A DNA stretch of 64,000 nucleotides from Desulfobacteraceae bacterium UBA2245 (GTDB lineage: Bacteria; Desulfobacterota; Desulfobacteria; Desulfobacterales; UBA2245). Numbering within the stretch: the first letter of the stretch is position 1; the number at the start of each line of letters is the position of its first letter. Below the pieces are notes generated by a model that was not told the DNA's origin, searched no databases, and was given only the letters and a program-made list of their open reading frames with translations. A program made the translations under genes and the position numbers. The stretch is taken from contig DDYB01000003.1 of the NCBI GenBank assembly GCA_002347265.1, positions 38,291 to 102,290 of the forward strand. The letters are read 5' to 3'. Shown piece by piece: positions 31,306-41,216 of the stretch.

Positions 31306-33372
31306 TTATTCTTTTTCCTTGTTGATCTCTTCGATGATTTTTTGAGAGATCTGTGCGGGCACCTCGTCATAATGGGAGAATTCCATGGAAAAGATGCCGC
31401 GACCGGCCGTCATCGAACGAAGGTCCGGAGCATAGGTCAGAAATTCAGACAGGGGAACGTGAGCGTTAATCACCTGGTTTTTGCCCTTGGTGTCCATACC
31501 CAGCACACGGCCTCTCCGGCTGTTGAGATCTCCCATAATATCTCCCATGAATTCATCGGGCGTGATGATGGACACCTTCATGATGGGTTCGAGCAATACA
31601 GGGCTGGCATCGACGGCGGCCTTTTTGAATGCAAGCGAACCGGCAATTTTGAAGGCCATTTCCGATGAATCCACTGCGTGATAGGAACCAAAATCCAGAG
31701 TGGCCCTGAAGTCGACGCAGGGGAAACCCGCTAGAACGCCCCTCTGGGATGCCTCGATAATTCCTTTTTCAACCGCCGGAATGTACTGCCTGGGGACAAC
31801 GCCGCCAACAATGGCATCGACAAATTCAAATCCGGCGCTTCGGGGCAGGGGCTCGATCTGAACCCAGCAATCTCCGTACTGACCGTGCCCGCCGGACTGC
31901 TTCTTGTGTTTTCCCTGCACCCGGACCTTTTTCTTGATGGTTTCCTTGTACGGCACCTTGGGTACCGTGAGCTGGACATCCACATTGAACTTGCGTTTTA
32001 GTTTTTCAACCGTTGCCTCAATATGAATCTGGCCCAGTCCGGACAACAGAATTTCCTTGGTTTCCACATTGCGCGTCAGTTTCAGGGCGGTATCTTCCTC
32101 CAGAAGTTTGTTTAAACCGGAGACGATTTTGTCTTCATCCCCCTTTTCCTTGGCGCTGATGGCAAAGGAGATCAAGATCGGCAGGGGCTCGGGAAAATCA
32201 AAGGTCAGCTTGTTCGATTCGTCGCAAAGCGTATTTCCGGTGGTGGTTTCCTTGAGTTTTGCCACGGCAACGATGGATCCGGGATACGCTTCTGTGGCGG
32301 GCTTTTGTTCCTTACCCGCAATTCTCAGCAGTTGGCTGAAACGCTCCCGGTTCTGTTTGGTAGCATTATAAAAGTTTCCGTCTGAACCCAGCTTGCCGGA
32401 TATGACCCGGAATATGGAGAGCCTTCCCGCATAAGGGTCGGCAACGGTTTTAAAGACGATCGCGGAAAAAGTAGCATTCGGATCCGGTGCTACCTCAACG
32501 GTTTCCCCGTTTGACTTTTTGGCGATACGGGTACCGCGGTCGAGCGGAGAAGGCATATAATCGGCGATAAAATTCATCAGCTGGTCGATGCCGATGTTTT
32601 CGGTTGCCGAGCCGCACAGAACCGGCACCAGTTTGCCGGCGGCAATTCCATTTCTAAGTGCCTGCATGATCTGTTTATCGGAAAGCGTTTCACCTTCGAG
32701 GTACTTTTCCAGCAGTTCGTCATCGGCTTCCGCCACGTTCTCGACCATGGCTTCCCGCTCGGTTTCCACCTGTTCCATCATGTCGGAGGGGATTTCGATT
32801 TCCCTGCCTTTTCCGCCTTCGTAAATATAGGCCTTCATGCTGAGAAGATCGACAACACCCTTGAAATCGGCTTCGGAACCGATGGGAAGCTGAACCAGAA
32901 TCGGCTTGGGCTGAAAAAGATCGGCGGCTTCGCCAAAAACCCGGAAAAAATCCGACCGTTCCCGGTTCAGTTTGTTGATGAAAATCATCCGTGGAAGCTT
33001 GAATTCATCGGCAAATTCCCATGCCTGTTCGGTCTGGACCTTGATACCGTCCACGGCGTCGATCAGCACAATCAGACCGTCAGCGGCATACATGCAGTTC
33101 TTCGTGTCTGAAAAGAAGTTCTGATCGCCAGGGGTATCCATCAGGCTGATCGTATGATTTTTCCATTCGAATTGATGAAAAGCTGTGGAAAGGCTCGTTC
33201 GGCGCTTGAGTTCCTCGGGTTCGAAATCCATGACTGTGTTTCCATCTTCAACCCGTCCGATGCGGGTTGTCACCCCTGCGTCGAAAAGCATGGCTTCGGC
33301 TAAAGAGGTTTTTCCGGCCCCGCCATGAGCAACCAGAGCAATATTTCTGAGTTTTTTGGCCTTTTCAATCAT
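31306..33372 (-). CDS. EF-G-like translational GTPase paralogue
   Basis: This encodes 688 residues with the five-domain EF-G layout. G1 reads AHGGAGKTS (EF-G has AHVDAGKTT), G3 reads DTPGDQNFF (DTPGHVDF in EF-G, so the catalytic His is Asp), and G4 reads INKLNRER (NKMD in EF-G). Domain IV has GGHGQYGDCWVQIEP. These changes define the EF-G-like branch found beside canonical EF-G in many bacteria. Its role is not established, and the His change suggests altered GTP hydrolysis. It stands alone on the minus strand, 123 bp after tlyA. Confidence 0.85.
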   Translation of the reverse strand: MIEKAKKLRNIALVAHGGAGKTSLAEAMLFDAGVTTRIGRVEDGNTVMDFEPEELKRRTSLSTAFHQFEWKNHTISLMDTPGDQNFFSDTKNCMYAADGLIVLIDAVDGIKVQTEQAWEFADEFKLPRMIFINKLNRERSDFFRVFGEAADLFQPKPILVQLPIGSEADFKGVVDLLSMKAYIYEGGKGREIEIPSDMMEQVETEREAMVENVAEADDELLEKYLEGETLSDKQIMQALRNGIAAGKLVPVLCGSATENIGIDQLMNFIADYMPSPLDRGTRIAKKSNGETVEVAPDPNATFSAIVFKTVADPYAGRLSIFRVISGKLGSDGNFYNATKQNRERFSQLLRIAGKEQKPATEAYPGSIVAVAKLKETTTGNTLCDESNKLTFDFPEPLPILISFAISAKEKGDEDKIVSGLNKLLEEDTALKLTRNVETKEILLSGLGQIHIEATVEKLKRKFNVDVQLTVPKVPYKETIKKKVRVQGKHKKQSGGHGQYGDCWVQIEPLPRSAGFEFVDAIVGGVVPRQYIPAVEKGIIEASQRGVLAGFPCVDFRATLDFGSYHAVDSSEMAFKIAGSLAFKKAAVDASPVLLEPIMKVSIITPDEFMGDIMGDLNSRRGRVLGMDTKGKNQVINAHVPLSEFLTYAPDLRSMTAGRGIFSMEFSHYDEVPAQISQKIIEEINKEKE

Positions 33373-33494
33373 CTAATTTCCTCTCTGCATTGGATATTTG
33401 CAACAACGCCATATGGATCAAACCGGACTTAACTTAAAACCTCTATCGATTCGTCCCTAAAAAATCAAGCCTTAAATACGGTTTTTTCAGGCGA

Positions 33495-34250
33495 TTATAT
33501 TCCGCTCTGCGACCGGTTCGGCAGAAGATAGGTGACGAATTCCTTGTTTCCTTTGGGTCCAAGAATGGGGGAGGGGATGATACCTTGAGAAACCAGCCCG
33601 ATCTGAAAGAAAAAATCGCAAATCTGTTCATTGACCTCTCTGTGCAGTTCCGGGTCCCTGACCACGCCCCCTTTTCCGACCCTGCCTTTACCCACTTCGA
33701 ATTGGGGTTTTATCAGAGCGATAATGCCTGCGGAATCAGCCATGAACTTCAGAATTGCTGGAACAACGATGCGAAGAGAAATGAACGATGCATCAATCGT
33801 GACCAGATCTACGGGTTGGGGGATTCTGTCTGCGTGCATGTGGCGGATGTTGGTTCGCTCGATGACCACGACGCGAGGGTCCTGACGCAGTTTCCACGCC
33901 AACTGACCGTATCCCACATCGACCGCAAAAACCTTTTCGGCCCCGTGTTGAAGGAGACAATCAGTAAAACCGCCGGTGGAAGCTCCCACGTCAAGGCAAA
34001 TGAGGCCTGAAGGGTCGATTGCAAAATATTCCAGCGCCCGTTCCAGTTTCAGACCGCCCCGGCTCACATAGGGCATGTCTTCTCCCCGAACGATGATTTC
34101 ATCCTCGGGCGAAACCAGACTTCCGGGTTTATCCGTCGGTTGTTGATTGACCAGCACCTTTCCGGCCATGATCAGGGCATGCGCCCGCTGGCGGCTTTGC
34201 GCCAAAGCTCTCTCCGCCATGGCCGTATCGAGTCTTTTTTTCCCGGTCAC
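33495..34250 (-). CDS. tlyA: TlyA-family rRNA methyltransferase (S4 + FtsJ-like)
   Basis: This encodes 251 residues. An N-terminal S4 RNA-binding domain (RLDTAMAERALAQSRQRAHA, then IMAGKVLVNQ) precedes an FtsJ-type Rossmann methylase with the SAM loop LDVGASTGGFTDCLLQ, VDVGYGQLAW, and IKPQFEVGKG. TlyA proteins 2'-O-methylate rRNA; some are described as haemolysin-like. It overlaps dxs by 4 bp (ATGA) and is the last gene of the xseA-xseB-ispA-dxs-tlyA cluster, an order seen in many bacteria. Confidence 0.9.
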   Translation of the reverse strand: MTGKKRLDTAMAERALAQSRQRAHALIMAGKVLVNQQPTDKPGSLVSPEDEIIVRGEDMPYVSRGGLKLERALEYFAIDPSGLICLDVGASTGGFTDCLLQHGAEKVFAVDVGYGQLAWKLRQDPRVVVIERTNIRHMHADRIPQPVDLVTIDASFISLRIVVPAILKFMADSAGIIALIKPQFEVGKGRVGKGGVVRDPELHREVNEQICDFFFQIGLVSQGIIPSPILGPKGNKEFVTYLLPNRSQSGI

Positions 34251-36157
34251 GCCGGTCCTCTGTGACTCGTGTTCATGGCGGGTTCGCGCACCAACGATTC
34301 TGCGGCCCGAACCACGGCTGCCGCATCAATGCCGTATTGGCTGCGCAAAACCTTGGACGGGCCGTGTTCTACAAAGGTATCCTGAATTCCAATGCGCCTG
34401 ATCCGGCAGCCATTTATCCCATGATCAGCCAGACATTCCAGAACTGCGCTGCCGAATCCGCCATGAAGCATATGATCCTCGACCGTGATGATCCTGGGAA
34501 TTTTACGGGCCAGCCGAACGATGAGTTCGGCGTCCAGCGGTTTGACAAAACGGCAGTCGACAAGGGTCGGATGAATGTTGTGCGCAACGAGAAGTTCTCG
34601 GGCCTTCTGAGCTTCGCTCACCCCGTGTCCGATGGCCAGTATCAGCAGATCATCGCCGGTTTCCAGCACCTCGGCCTGCCCGATGGGAACCGGCTGAATA
34701 TTTTCATCCAAATCAACCCCGATTGCAGCCCCACGGGGATATCGCAAAGCAATGGGACCGTTGTGTGAAAAGGCGGTTGCCATCATGCGGACCAGCTCAT
34801 TTTCATTCCTGGGCGCCATGATCGTCATGTTGGGGATACCGCGAAGGTACGAGAAATCGAATAATCCATGATGAGTGGCCCCGTCTTCTCCGACAATCCC
34901 CCCCCGATCAATTGCAAAAATCACAGGCAGCGAATCAAGGCATACATCCTGCAGAATCTGGTCGTAAGCCCGCTGAAGGAAAGTCGAATAGATTGCAACC
35001 ACGGGTCGAAAGCCTTCTGACGCCATCCCTGCGGCAAAACTGACTCCATGCTGCTCGGCGATGCCGACGTCAAAAAAACGATCCGGATATTTTTCGGCGA
35101 ACTCCGCCAAACCGGTGCCTTCCGGCATGGCTGCGGTCACGGCAATAATCCTTTCATCTTTGGCGGCAAATCGGACCATCGCTTCGCCGAAGACCTCGGC
35201 ATAGGTCGGAATTCGACCGGGCTTTTTGATGCTGTTTCCGGTTTCGACCTCAAAACAGCCTACGCCGTGAAAGAATACGGGATTTTTTTCTGCCGGCGGA
35301 TAGCCTTTTCCCTTTTGAGTGACGACATGAAGGAGCACCGGTTTCCGCAGGGTTTTGATATTTTCCAGTATGTCGATCAGATGGGGGAGTCTGTGGCCGT
35401 TGATTGGTCCAAAATACTCGAAATTCAGCGCTTCGAACAGCATTCCCGGGGTGATAAAGGTTTTAAAGGACTCTTCGGCCCTTTTGGCGAACTGGTAGAT
35501 ATCGTCTCCGAACTTCGGCACCGACTTGAGAAAGTCTCCGAGTTCCGTTCGAAAATTCTGAAGGTATTTTGCGGAAAACTTGCGGCTCAAAAAAGAGGAT
35601 AATGACCCGACATTGTGGGCGATCGCCATGTCGTTGTCGTTGAGAATGACGACTATGTCTTCTTTTAGGCAGTCTCCGGCTTTATTAAGCCCTTCAAAGG
35701 CGACCCCTCCGGTTAAGGATCCATCGCCGATGATGCTGATCACTTTTGCGGCGTCGTTTTTCAGTCGCTTGGCGCAGGCAATGCCCAGTCCGGCTGAAAT
35801 GGACGTACTGCTGTGGCCGGATGAAAAAGCGTCGTAGGGGCTTTCGCTGATACGAGTGAATCCGCAGATGCCGTTGTGCTGGCGCAGTGTGTGAAATCGA
35901 TCCTTGCGGTCGGTGAGGATCTTGTGCGCATAGGCCTGATGCCCGACATCCCATATGATCTTGTCCAGGGGGGCGTTAAACACATAATGGACGGCGAGGG
36001 TCAGCTCCACCACGCCCAGGCTGGCCGAAAGATGCCCCCCGTTTTTCGACACCACCTCGACGATCATTCGGCGCAATTCTTCTGCCAGCGCCGGCAATCG
36101 ATCCCGCCCAATTGTTTTCAAGTCGGCCGGAGAATTGATCGTATCCAGCAATTGCAA
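34247..36157 (-). CDS. dxs: 1-deoxy-D-xylulose-5-phosphate synthase
   Basis: This encodes 636 residues. It has SKNGGHLSASLGVVELTLAV, DVGHQAYAHKILT, the thiamine-diphosphate motif GDGSLTGGVAFEGLN and, later, the transketolase pyrimidine-binding part with GIAEQHGVSFAAGMA. It makes DXP from pyruvate and glyceraldehyde 3-phosphate, the first step of the MEP route. It follows ispA by 24 bp. Confidence 0.96.
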   Translation of the reverse strand: MQLLDTINSPADLKTIGRDRLPALAEELRRMIVEVVSKNGGHLSASLGVVELTLAVHYVFNAPLDKIIWDVGHQAYAHKILTDRKDRFHTLRQHNGICGFTRISESPYDAFSSGHSSTSISAGLGIACAKRLKNDAAKVISIIGDGSLTGGVAFEGLNKAGDCLKEDIVVILNDNDMAIAHNVGSLSSFLSRKFSAKYLQNFRTELGDFLKSVPKFGDDIYQFAKRAEESFKTFITPGMLFEALNFEYFGPINGHRLPHLIDILENIKTLRKPVLLHVVTQKGKGYPPAEKNPVFFHGVGCFEVETGNSIKKPGRIPTYAEVFGEAMVRFAAKDERIIAVTAAMPEGTGLAEFAEKYPDRFFDVGIAEQHGVSFAAGMASEGFRPVVAIYSTFLQRAYDQILQDVCLDSLPVIFAIDRGGIVGEDGATHHGLFDFSYLRGIPNMTIMAPRNENELVRMMATAFSHNGPIALRYPRGAAIGVDLDENIQPVPIGQAEVLETGDDLLILAIGHGVSEAQKARELLVAHNIHPTLVDCRFVKPLDAELIVRLARKIPRIITVEDHMLHGGFGSAVLECLADHGINGCRIRRIGIQDTFVEHGPSKVLRSQYGIDAAAVVRAAESLVREPAMNTSHRGPA

Positions 36158-36181
36158 GGCGGTTAAGCTCCTTTGGTTTTT

Positions 36182-37075
36182 TTATTGGTTCCGCTCGATA
36201 ATGTATTGTGCAAGAGCCCGAAGCGGATCTGCTCTATTATCAAAATTTTCCACAGCCTTCAAGGCGTCATCGATAAGACGGCGGGAAAAACTCCTGGAAT
36301 TTTCCAGTCCCAGTAAAGCAGGGTAGGTGTTTTTGTTACGATTCGCATCGGTTCCCACGGCTTTTCCCAAGATAGATGGATCGCCTTCAATGTTTAAAAT
36401 ATCGTCTACAACCTGAAAGGCCAATCCGATACGCCTGGCGTATGTGCAAAGCTGCTCAATCTGAAGAGAATCAGCTTCGCCCAGACAGGCGCCCACATAC
36501 ACGGAAGCTTCGATCAGTGCGCCGGTTTTCAATACATGCAGGGCTTCCAGCGCATTCAGAGTCAGATTGGCGCCCTCTGAGGCTATATCCTGCATCTGGC
36601 CTTCGATCATCCCCTGAAATCCGGCGGCATGGGCAATTGCGCGGATAACCTGAAGCTGTTTTACAGCCAAAGCAGGGGAGTCTTCCTCCTGGAATTTCGA
36701 CGAGACTTCAAAGGCCAGTGTCAATAATGCGTCTCCTGCCAGTATGGCGGTGGCTTCATCAAATTTCATATGGCAGGTGGGCTTGCCCCGGCGGAGCCCA
36801 TCGTCATCCATGGCGGGAAGATCGTCATGAATCAGGGAATAGGTGTGAATCATCTCCAGAGCGCACGCAGCATTCATGACCCGGGAAAGCTGGCCTCCAA
36901 CCGACTCGCATGCGGCCATGCATAAAATCGGTCGTAGACGCTTCCCTCCGGCCATCAATGAATATTCCATGGCCTGACGGATCCGTCCGGTATGACCGAA
37001 ATGATCCAGAATGACGATCAGGGCATCGTTGATCATTACGCGTCGGGATCTTAAGTAGTCTTTCAAATCAAACAT
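36182..37075 (-). CDS. ispA: Short-chain (E)-polyprenyl diphosphate synthase
   Basis: This encodes 297 residues. The first aspartate-rich motif is HDDLPAMDDDGLRRG, with the FDPP-synthase-type insertion between Asp residues; the second is FQVVDDILN. GGKRLRP, with the IPP-binding Arg, is at the N-terminus. It condenses IPP with DMAPP/GPP, giving farnesyl diphosphate or geranylgeranyl diphosphate. It sits between xseB and dxs, as in many proteobacteria. Confidence 0.92.
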   Translation of the reverse strand: MFDLKDYLRSRRVMINDALIVILDHFGHTGRIRQAMEYSLMAGGKRLRPILCMAACESVGGQLSRVMNAACALEMIHTYSLIHDDLPAMDDDGLRRGKPTCHMKFDEATAILAGDALLTLAFEVSSKFQEEDSPALAVKQLQVIRAIAHAAGFQGMIEGQMQDIASEGANLTLNALEALHVLKTGALIEASVYVGACLGEADSLQIEQLCTYARRIGLAFQVVDDILNIEGDPSILGKAVGTDANRNKNTYPALLGLENSRSFSRRLIDDALKAVENFDNRADPLRALAQYIIERNQ

Positions 37076-37109
37076 CGGACTTGTTTGGCCTTCGAATAAG
37101 CTGGTTTAA

Positions 37110-37343
37110 TTACGATTCTTCCGCATTTAGAAAAGGCCTTTCCTCCAGATTGCCATCAATATCCTGCATCAGCAGCCGGACCCGGCTTTCGGTTTCATCC
37201 AGCTTTTTCGAGCAGAATTTGGAGAGTTGAACTCCCTGTTCGAATACCTTCAGTGCTTTTTCAAGGGGCAGTTCAGGGCTTTCAAGCTCCTGAACGATCT
37301 TTTCAAGCTGGGACAGGGCCGATTCAAATGTTTTTGGAGTCAT
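37110..37343 (-). CDS. xseB: Exodeoxyribonuclease VII small subunit
   Basis: This encodes 77 residues, the usual length. It begins FESALSQLEKIVQELESPEL, with PLEKALKVFEQGVQLSKFC, the family signature. The last part of xseA overlaps its start by 20 bp, which indicates coupled translation of the two subunits. Confidence 0.93.
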   Translation of the reverse strand: MTPKTFESALSQLEKIVQELESPELPLEKALKVFEQGVQLSKFCSKKLDETESRVRLLMQDIDGNLEERPFLNAEES

Positions 37344-38703
37344 GATCCTGCTTTCCTTCCACGCGGCAAATCAGCACGCCTCGTGCCAGAGTGATATGCA
37401 ATTTCTGATGGATCGCCACGACGTCGGCGTCTTTGACGATGCCTCCATCGGGCATTGATCTCGTGATGCTGTAGCCGCGGTTTAAAATGGACAGGGGGTT
37501 TAAGAGAAAAAGCTTTTCGAACAGCGCCGTAAATCGAACTCTGTTGTTACGATAATTATTGTTAATTAATTTTATTAAGTTGGCTATATTTTCATTAAAT
37601 TTTGTTTTAAGTTTATCAATCCGGTGTGTTGGATAATTTTTGTACAGGAGTTTTTGGCGCCACCGGAAGTGCTCACGGTTTCTTCTGATATGACTGTTGG
37701 TCATGTCCACATTCATGCGGCGGGTCAGATCGGCAAGCCGCAGACGAAAGTCCTGGATTCTTTTTTTGGGATGCGCCACGCGGGCTTTCAACTGATCCAA
37801 TTGCAGGGTAAGCCGGCTAAGGCAGTGCCGCATGGCGACGATCAATGATCGTTGAAGCGCACGAGAACGCATTTGCAGTTCGGCCTTTACCGGAACCGCC
37901 AGTTCGGCGGCCGCCGAAGGCGTCGGCGCTCTCAGATCCGCGGTAAAATCGGAAATGGTTACATCGGTTTCATGACCTACAGCGGAAATTACCGGAATAT
38001 TGGATTGAAATATCGCTCTGGCCACTGCTTCGGAATTGAAGGCATGCAGATCTTCCAGAGAACCGCCTCCGCGGGCCAGAATAATCACATCGGCCTTGGC
38101 TTTTGAATTGGCCAGATTAAGGGCCGATACAATTTCCTGCTCGGCGCCTTCGCCTTGAACCTTTACCGGTATGATATCGATGAAAAGGGGATATCTGCGG
38201 TTGACAATCTTTACTATGTCATGAACCACGGCGCCGGTCGGTGAGGTGATGACGCAGATTTTCCGTGGAAGAAACGGAATGGATTTTTTGTGGCCCTGAT
38301 CGAAGAGACCTTCTTCCTGCAGCCGGGCCTTAAGCTGTTCAAAAGCGATCTGAAGGGCGCCGATTCCGGCGGGTTCCATATATTCTATCAGGATCTGATA
38401 CGATCCCCGCGGCGGATAAACACTGACGCGTCCAAGGCAGGTGACTTTCATGCCGTCTTCGGGACGAAATTTCAGTTGCCGATTTTGTCCTCGAAACATG
38501 ATTGCAGCAAGCTGCGCATTGGCATCTTTGAGCGTAAAATAGAAATGGCCGGAAACCGGTGCGCTGATATTTGATATTTCGCCGCAAATCCAGATAAACG
38601 GAAATGATTCTTCAAGTAAAGCCTTAATTTCATGAGTCAGTTCGGAAACCGTATAAATCCGACCCCGCTGAATGGACTGCGCATTCAATTCGGCCACCTG
38701 CAT
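37324..38703 (-). CDS. xseA: Exodeoxyribonuclease VII large subunit
   Basis: This encodes 459 residues. An N-terminal OB fold (YTVSELTHEIKALLEESFPF, WICGEISN, GHFYFTLKDANAQLAAIMFR) is followed by the nuclease core, with ITSPTGAVVHDI, ILARGGGSLEDLHAFN and SAVGHETDVTISDF-type motifs. A long coiled coil then precedes the C-terminal strand NRGYSITR. With XseB it degrades single-stranded DNA to oligonucleotides. Confidence 0.95.
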   Translation of the reverse strand: MQVAELNAQSIQRGRIYTVSELTHEIKALLEESFPFIWICGEISNISAPVSGHFYFTLKDANAQLAAIMFRGQNRQLKFRPEDGMKVTCLGRVSVYPPRGSYQILIEYMEPAGIGALQIAFEQLKARLQEEGLFDQGHKKSIPFLPRKICVITSPTGAVVHDIVKIVNRRYPLFIDIIPVKVQGEGAEQEIVSALNLANSKAKADVIILARGGGSLEDLHAFNSEAVARAIFQSNIPVISAVGHETDVTISDFTADLRAPTPSAAAELAVPVKAELQMRSRALQRSLIVAMRHCLSRLTLQLDQLKARVAHPKKRIQDFRLRLADLTRRMNVDMTNSHIRRNREHFRWRQKLLYKNYPTHRIDKLKTKFNENIANLIKLINNNYRNNRVRFTALFEKLFLLNPLSILNRGYSITRSMPDGGIVKDADVVAIHQKLHITLARGVLICRVEGKQDHDSKNI

Positions 38704-38858
38704 TCAAGTGATAAGAAAAACATATATTTGTCACAATGCATACAGGTCGTTAGCTACCATAGATGGCACCCCGATTCAACGCTTGAATTTAAATTCAATA
38801 ATGTCTGATAAGATATATTATGTAAACTAAACGAAAGACGATAAAAGACCCGGATGCC

Positions 38859-39122
38859 TTATCCCGCATTTTCGATGTATTCTCTTACGGCCGGCATCAC
38901 GTAAATGCTGTCTAAAGGAAGCTGTTTCAAAAAAGACGCCAACTGAAGGCATTTCATCCTCATCGGCAGGCGTTTGTCGAGAATATAGACGCTTTTTCCC
39001 CTTACCTTGCAAAAGCCGCTTTGAACCTTGACGACGGGATTGGCAAGATTTTGCTCCGAAACCGTGATGTCGAATTTTTCCAATACTGCTTTAAGGTGCG
39101 GATAGCATTGTTCTGGCGTCAT
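38859..39122 (-). CDS. Small conserved hypothetical protein
   Basis: This encodes 87 residues with no signal peptide or membrane segment. It has two Cys (QCYPHLKAV, GFCKVRGKSVYILDKRLP) and a basic centre. The composition and the steady alternation of strands and helices look like a real small cytoplasmic protein. No family is recognised. It stands alone, divergent from the Bax-inhibitor-like gene, with a 123-bp AT-rich spacer between them. Confidence 0.55.
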   Translation of the reverse strand: MTPEQCYPHLKAVLEKFDITVSEQNLANPVVKVQSGFCKVRGKSVYILDKRLPMRMKCLQLASFLKQLPLDSIYVMPAVREYIENAG

Positions 39123-39245
39123 GGCATCTGACCGGTCAAAAATTCTTGCAATTATGATAAGGGCCTTATAAATTTAAAAACGATTTGTCGCAAATGCTTT
39201 TTACAGAATTCTTTTAGTGTAAATGTTCTTATAAAGGAGAAAATA

Positions 39246-39950
39246 ATGAATGCAGTACCCTTGAGGCAGACCTATGCCGAGGTTCAGGTCAGCGGATTTA
39301 TTCGAAGCGTATACAACTGGATGGCCATTGGGCTTGGCCTGACCGGTTTGATAGCCTATGCCGTTGCCAACAGCGAGACGATGGTAAGCCTGATTTTTGG
39401 AAATCCAGTATTATTTTATGGACTGATTATCGGAGAACTCGCGCTTGTTTTTATCATCAGCGCGCGGGTGAACAAAATTCGCAGTTCCACGGCCACCGCA
39501 CTTTTCGTTTTGTATGCGGCACTGAACGGCATAACGCTCTCGGCTATTTTTATGGTTTTTGCCAAAGCCACCATCGCTTCTACCTTCTTTGTCTGCGCGG
39601 CCACCTTTGTTGCTTCAAGCGTCTATGGAATGGCGACAAAAAGGGATTTAACCTCGGTAGGCGGCTTTATGATCATGGGCCTTTTTGGCATTATCATCGC
39701 CTCCGTAGTGAATATTTTTATCAAAAGCTCCGCGATGAGCATGATTATCAGCTATATCGGCGTACTGGTTTTTGTCGGCCTGACGGCCTATGACACGCAG
39801 AAGCTGAAAACCATGGCCATGACCCAACCCGAAGGGCTGGAGGCCGGCGTGATTCGAAAAGGAGCCATTTTAGGTGCCCTGTCGTTGTATCTGGATTTTA
39901 TCAATCTGTTTCTGATGCTGCTGCACATTCTGGGGGGAAATCGGGAATAA
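39246..39950 (+). CDS. Bax inhibitor-1 / YccA-type membrane protein
   Basis: This encodes 234 residues with seven hydrophobic segments. Its motifs are YNWMAIGLGLTGLIAYAV near the N-terminus and a C-terminal part GLTAYDTQKLK, then GALSLYLDFINLFLMLLHIL, typical of the BI-1 family. In bacteria these inner-membrane proteins include YccA, which modulates FtsH, and pH-sensitive calcium-leak channels. Which role applies here is unknown. AAAGGAGAAAATA precedes the ATG. Confidence 0.88.
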   Translation: MNAVPLRQTYAEVQVSGFIRSVYNWMAIGLGLTGLIAYAVANSETMVSLIFGNPVLFYGLIIGELALVFIISARVNKIRSSTATALFVLYAALNGITLSAIFMVFAKATIASTFFVCAATFVASSVYGMATKRDLTSVGGFMIMGLFGIIIASVVNIFIKSSAMSMIISYIGVLVFVGLTAYDTQKLKTMAMTQPEGLEAGVIRKGAILGALSLYLDFINLFLMLLHILGGNRE

Positions 39951-39976
39951 AGTATATTCGGGTTGATTGAATCATG

Positions 39977-40014
39977 CACCGGCAACAACGCCAACTTGGC
40001 CTTGAATGCCGGTG
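39977..40014. terminator. Possible terminator hairpin
   Basis: CACCGGCA (39977-39984) pairs with TGCCGGTG (40007-40014), with an inner GCCAA/TTGGC. It lies between the convergent BI-1 and glycosyltransferase genes. No good T run follows on the plus strand, so its strength is uncertain. Confidence 0.4.
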
Positions 40015-40110
40015 TATGGAATTTTGCTCGGTCGCTTGCTCATTTTTGCTCCTTGTCCAGTTTTTTTTAGGAAAACTATCTTTCACAACAAATTCGAGCG
40101 ACTTATCAGA

Positions 40111-41130
40111 CTATATTGATTCCCACTCATATGGCTCTGAATACGGTATTTCAAAGATAGTTTCTACCATAAATCGTCCTACCCGTTCCGCAGCGTAGGA
40201 TTGATGCGCACGCCTCCATCCGTTCATCGCGATCTTTCTCCCTTCTTCTCTGTTTGCATGAAAATATTTAATTTTTTCGATCAGGTTATCAGGGTTATCA
40301 TAATAGACAATTTCATCATCAGAAAAGAGATGATCCATATTCGGTACCTTGGGAGAAAAGACAAGCAGACCATTGCCCGTTAGATGAATCAGCCGATCCG
40401 ATGCATAAAGAGGAATATCATTAGACCGACTGTAATTAAGACCCATCCTGGATTTTATTAATGTATCCATATATGAGTGTCCAAACCGCATGGTATCTGA
40501 GGAATACCCAAAATGGCCAATTACAAGATCGTTGCATGCAGATTTCAGATTTGCCAGCAAAAATATCCGGTCCGGAGTGGATCTTCCGATAAATACGAGG
40601 TCATACTCCGAATGCAAACCCTCAAATGCAATGCCTGTCTCTATGCATCTGTCGCAGATGTTCGGAAAAAAAAACATTTTTTTACCGTATTGAGATCCAA
40701 AAACAGACAACAAAGCGATCTTTCCTGTTGTTGCAAAAAAAGCATCCAGAAGATCCAAGCGTTCGCGAATATGCTCTACCCTGTCCAGCGGGTCAACCCA
40801 CCATTGGGCAATGCGAACTTCAGGAAACTTATTATGTATACAATGCAGGGTTTGTTTTGTTATCAGTTCGGAGTGCCCTAAAAGCAATAGATGGGGTCGA
40901 TACTGCTCCACAGTCATAAGCAAATTTTTGTTCATTTTATTTCGTGCAAAAAAATCTCCTGTTGTATAAAAAGGAGAAATACCCCGGACCTGCTCTCGAT
41001 AGCTCCAATTCTGAACATTATGCCCCATCCGAATCAGGCCATTGGAGACTTTATGGTCCATGGAATAGTAGTTCGTAGAATGCTGAAACCATCCAAAGTT
41101 GGCGACATGCAAAATCCTGAATACATTCAT
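40111..41130 (-). CDS. CgeB-like glycosyltransferase
   Basis: This encodes 339 residues from ATG 41130 (MNVFRILHVANFGWF); the longer frame would need a TTG start. The N-terminal Rossmann half has LLLLGHSELIT and AQWWVDPLDRVEHIRERLDL. The C-terminal half (YDLVFIGRSTPDR, GLNYSRSNDIPLYASDRLIH, then TGNGLLVF and DEIVYYDNPDNLIEKIKYF) matches the Glyco_trans_1_2/CgeB type, a GT-B fold that uses a nucleotide sugar. The acceptor is unknown. It is the last gene of a polysaccharide island. Confidence 0.75.
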   Translation of the reverse strand: MNVFRILHVANFGWFQHSTNYYSMDHKVSNGLIRMGHNVQNWSYREQVRGISPFYTTGDFFARNKMNKNLLMTVEQYRPHLLLLGHSELITKQTLHCIHNKFPEVRIAQWWVDPLDRVEHIRERLDLLDAFFATTGKIALLSVFGSQYGKKMFFFPNICDRCIETGIAFEGLHSEYDLVFIGRSTPDRIFLLANLKSACNDLVIGHFGYSSDTMRFGHSYMDTLIKSRMGLNYSRSNDIPLYASDRLIHLTGNGLLVFSPKVPNMDHLFSDDEIVYYDNPDNLIEKIKYFHANREEGRKIAMNGWRRAHQSYAAERVGRFMVETIFEIPYSEPYEWESI

Positions 41131-41216
41131 GAGAAAATCCCGGGGCAATTAACCATTGTTGTGTTGATCAAGGTGAAAAAGACCAAGGAAGCGAAAGCGC
41201 TCTTCGCCAGACATAT

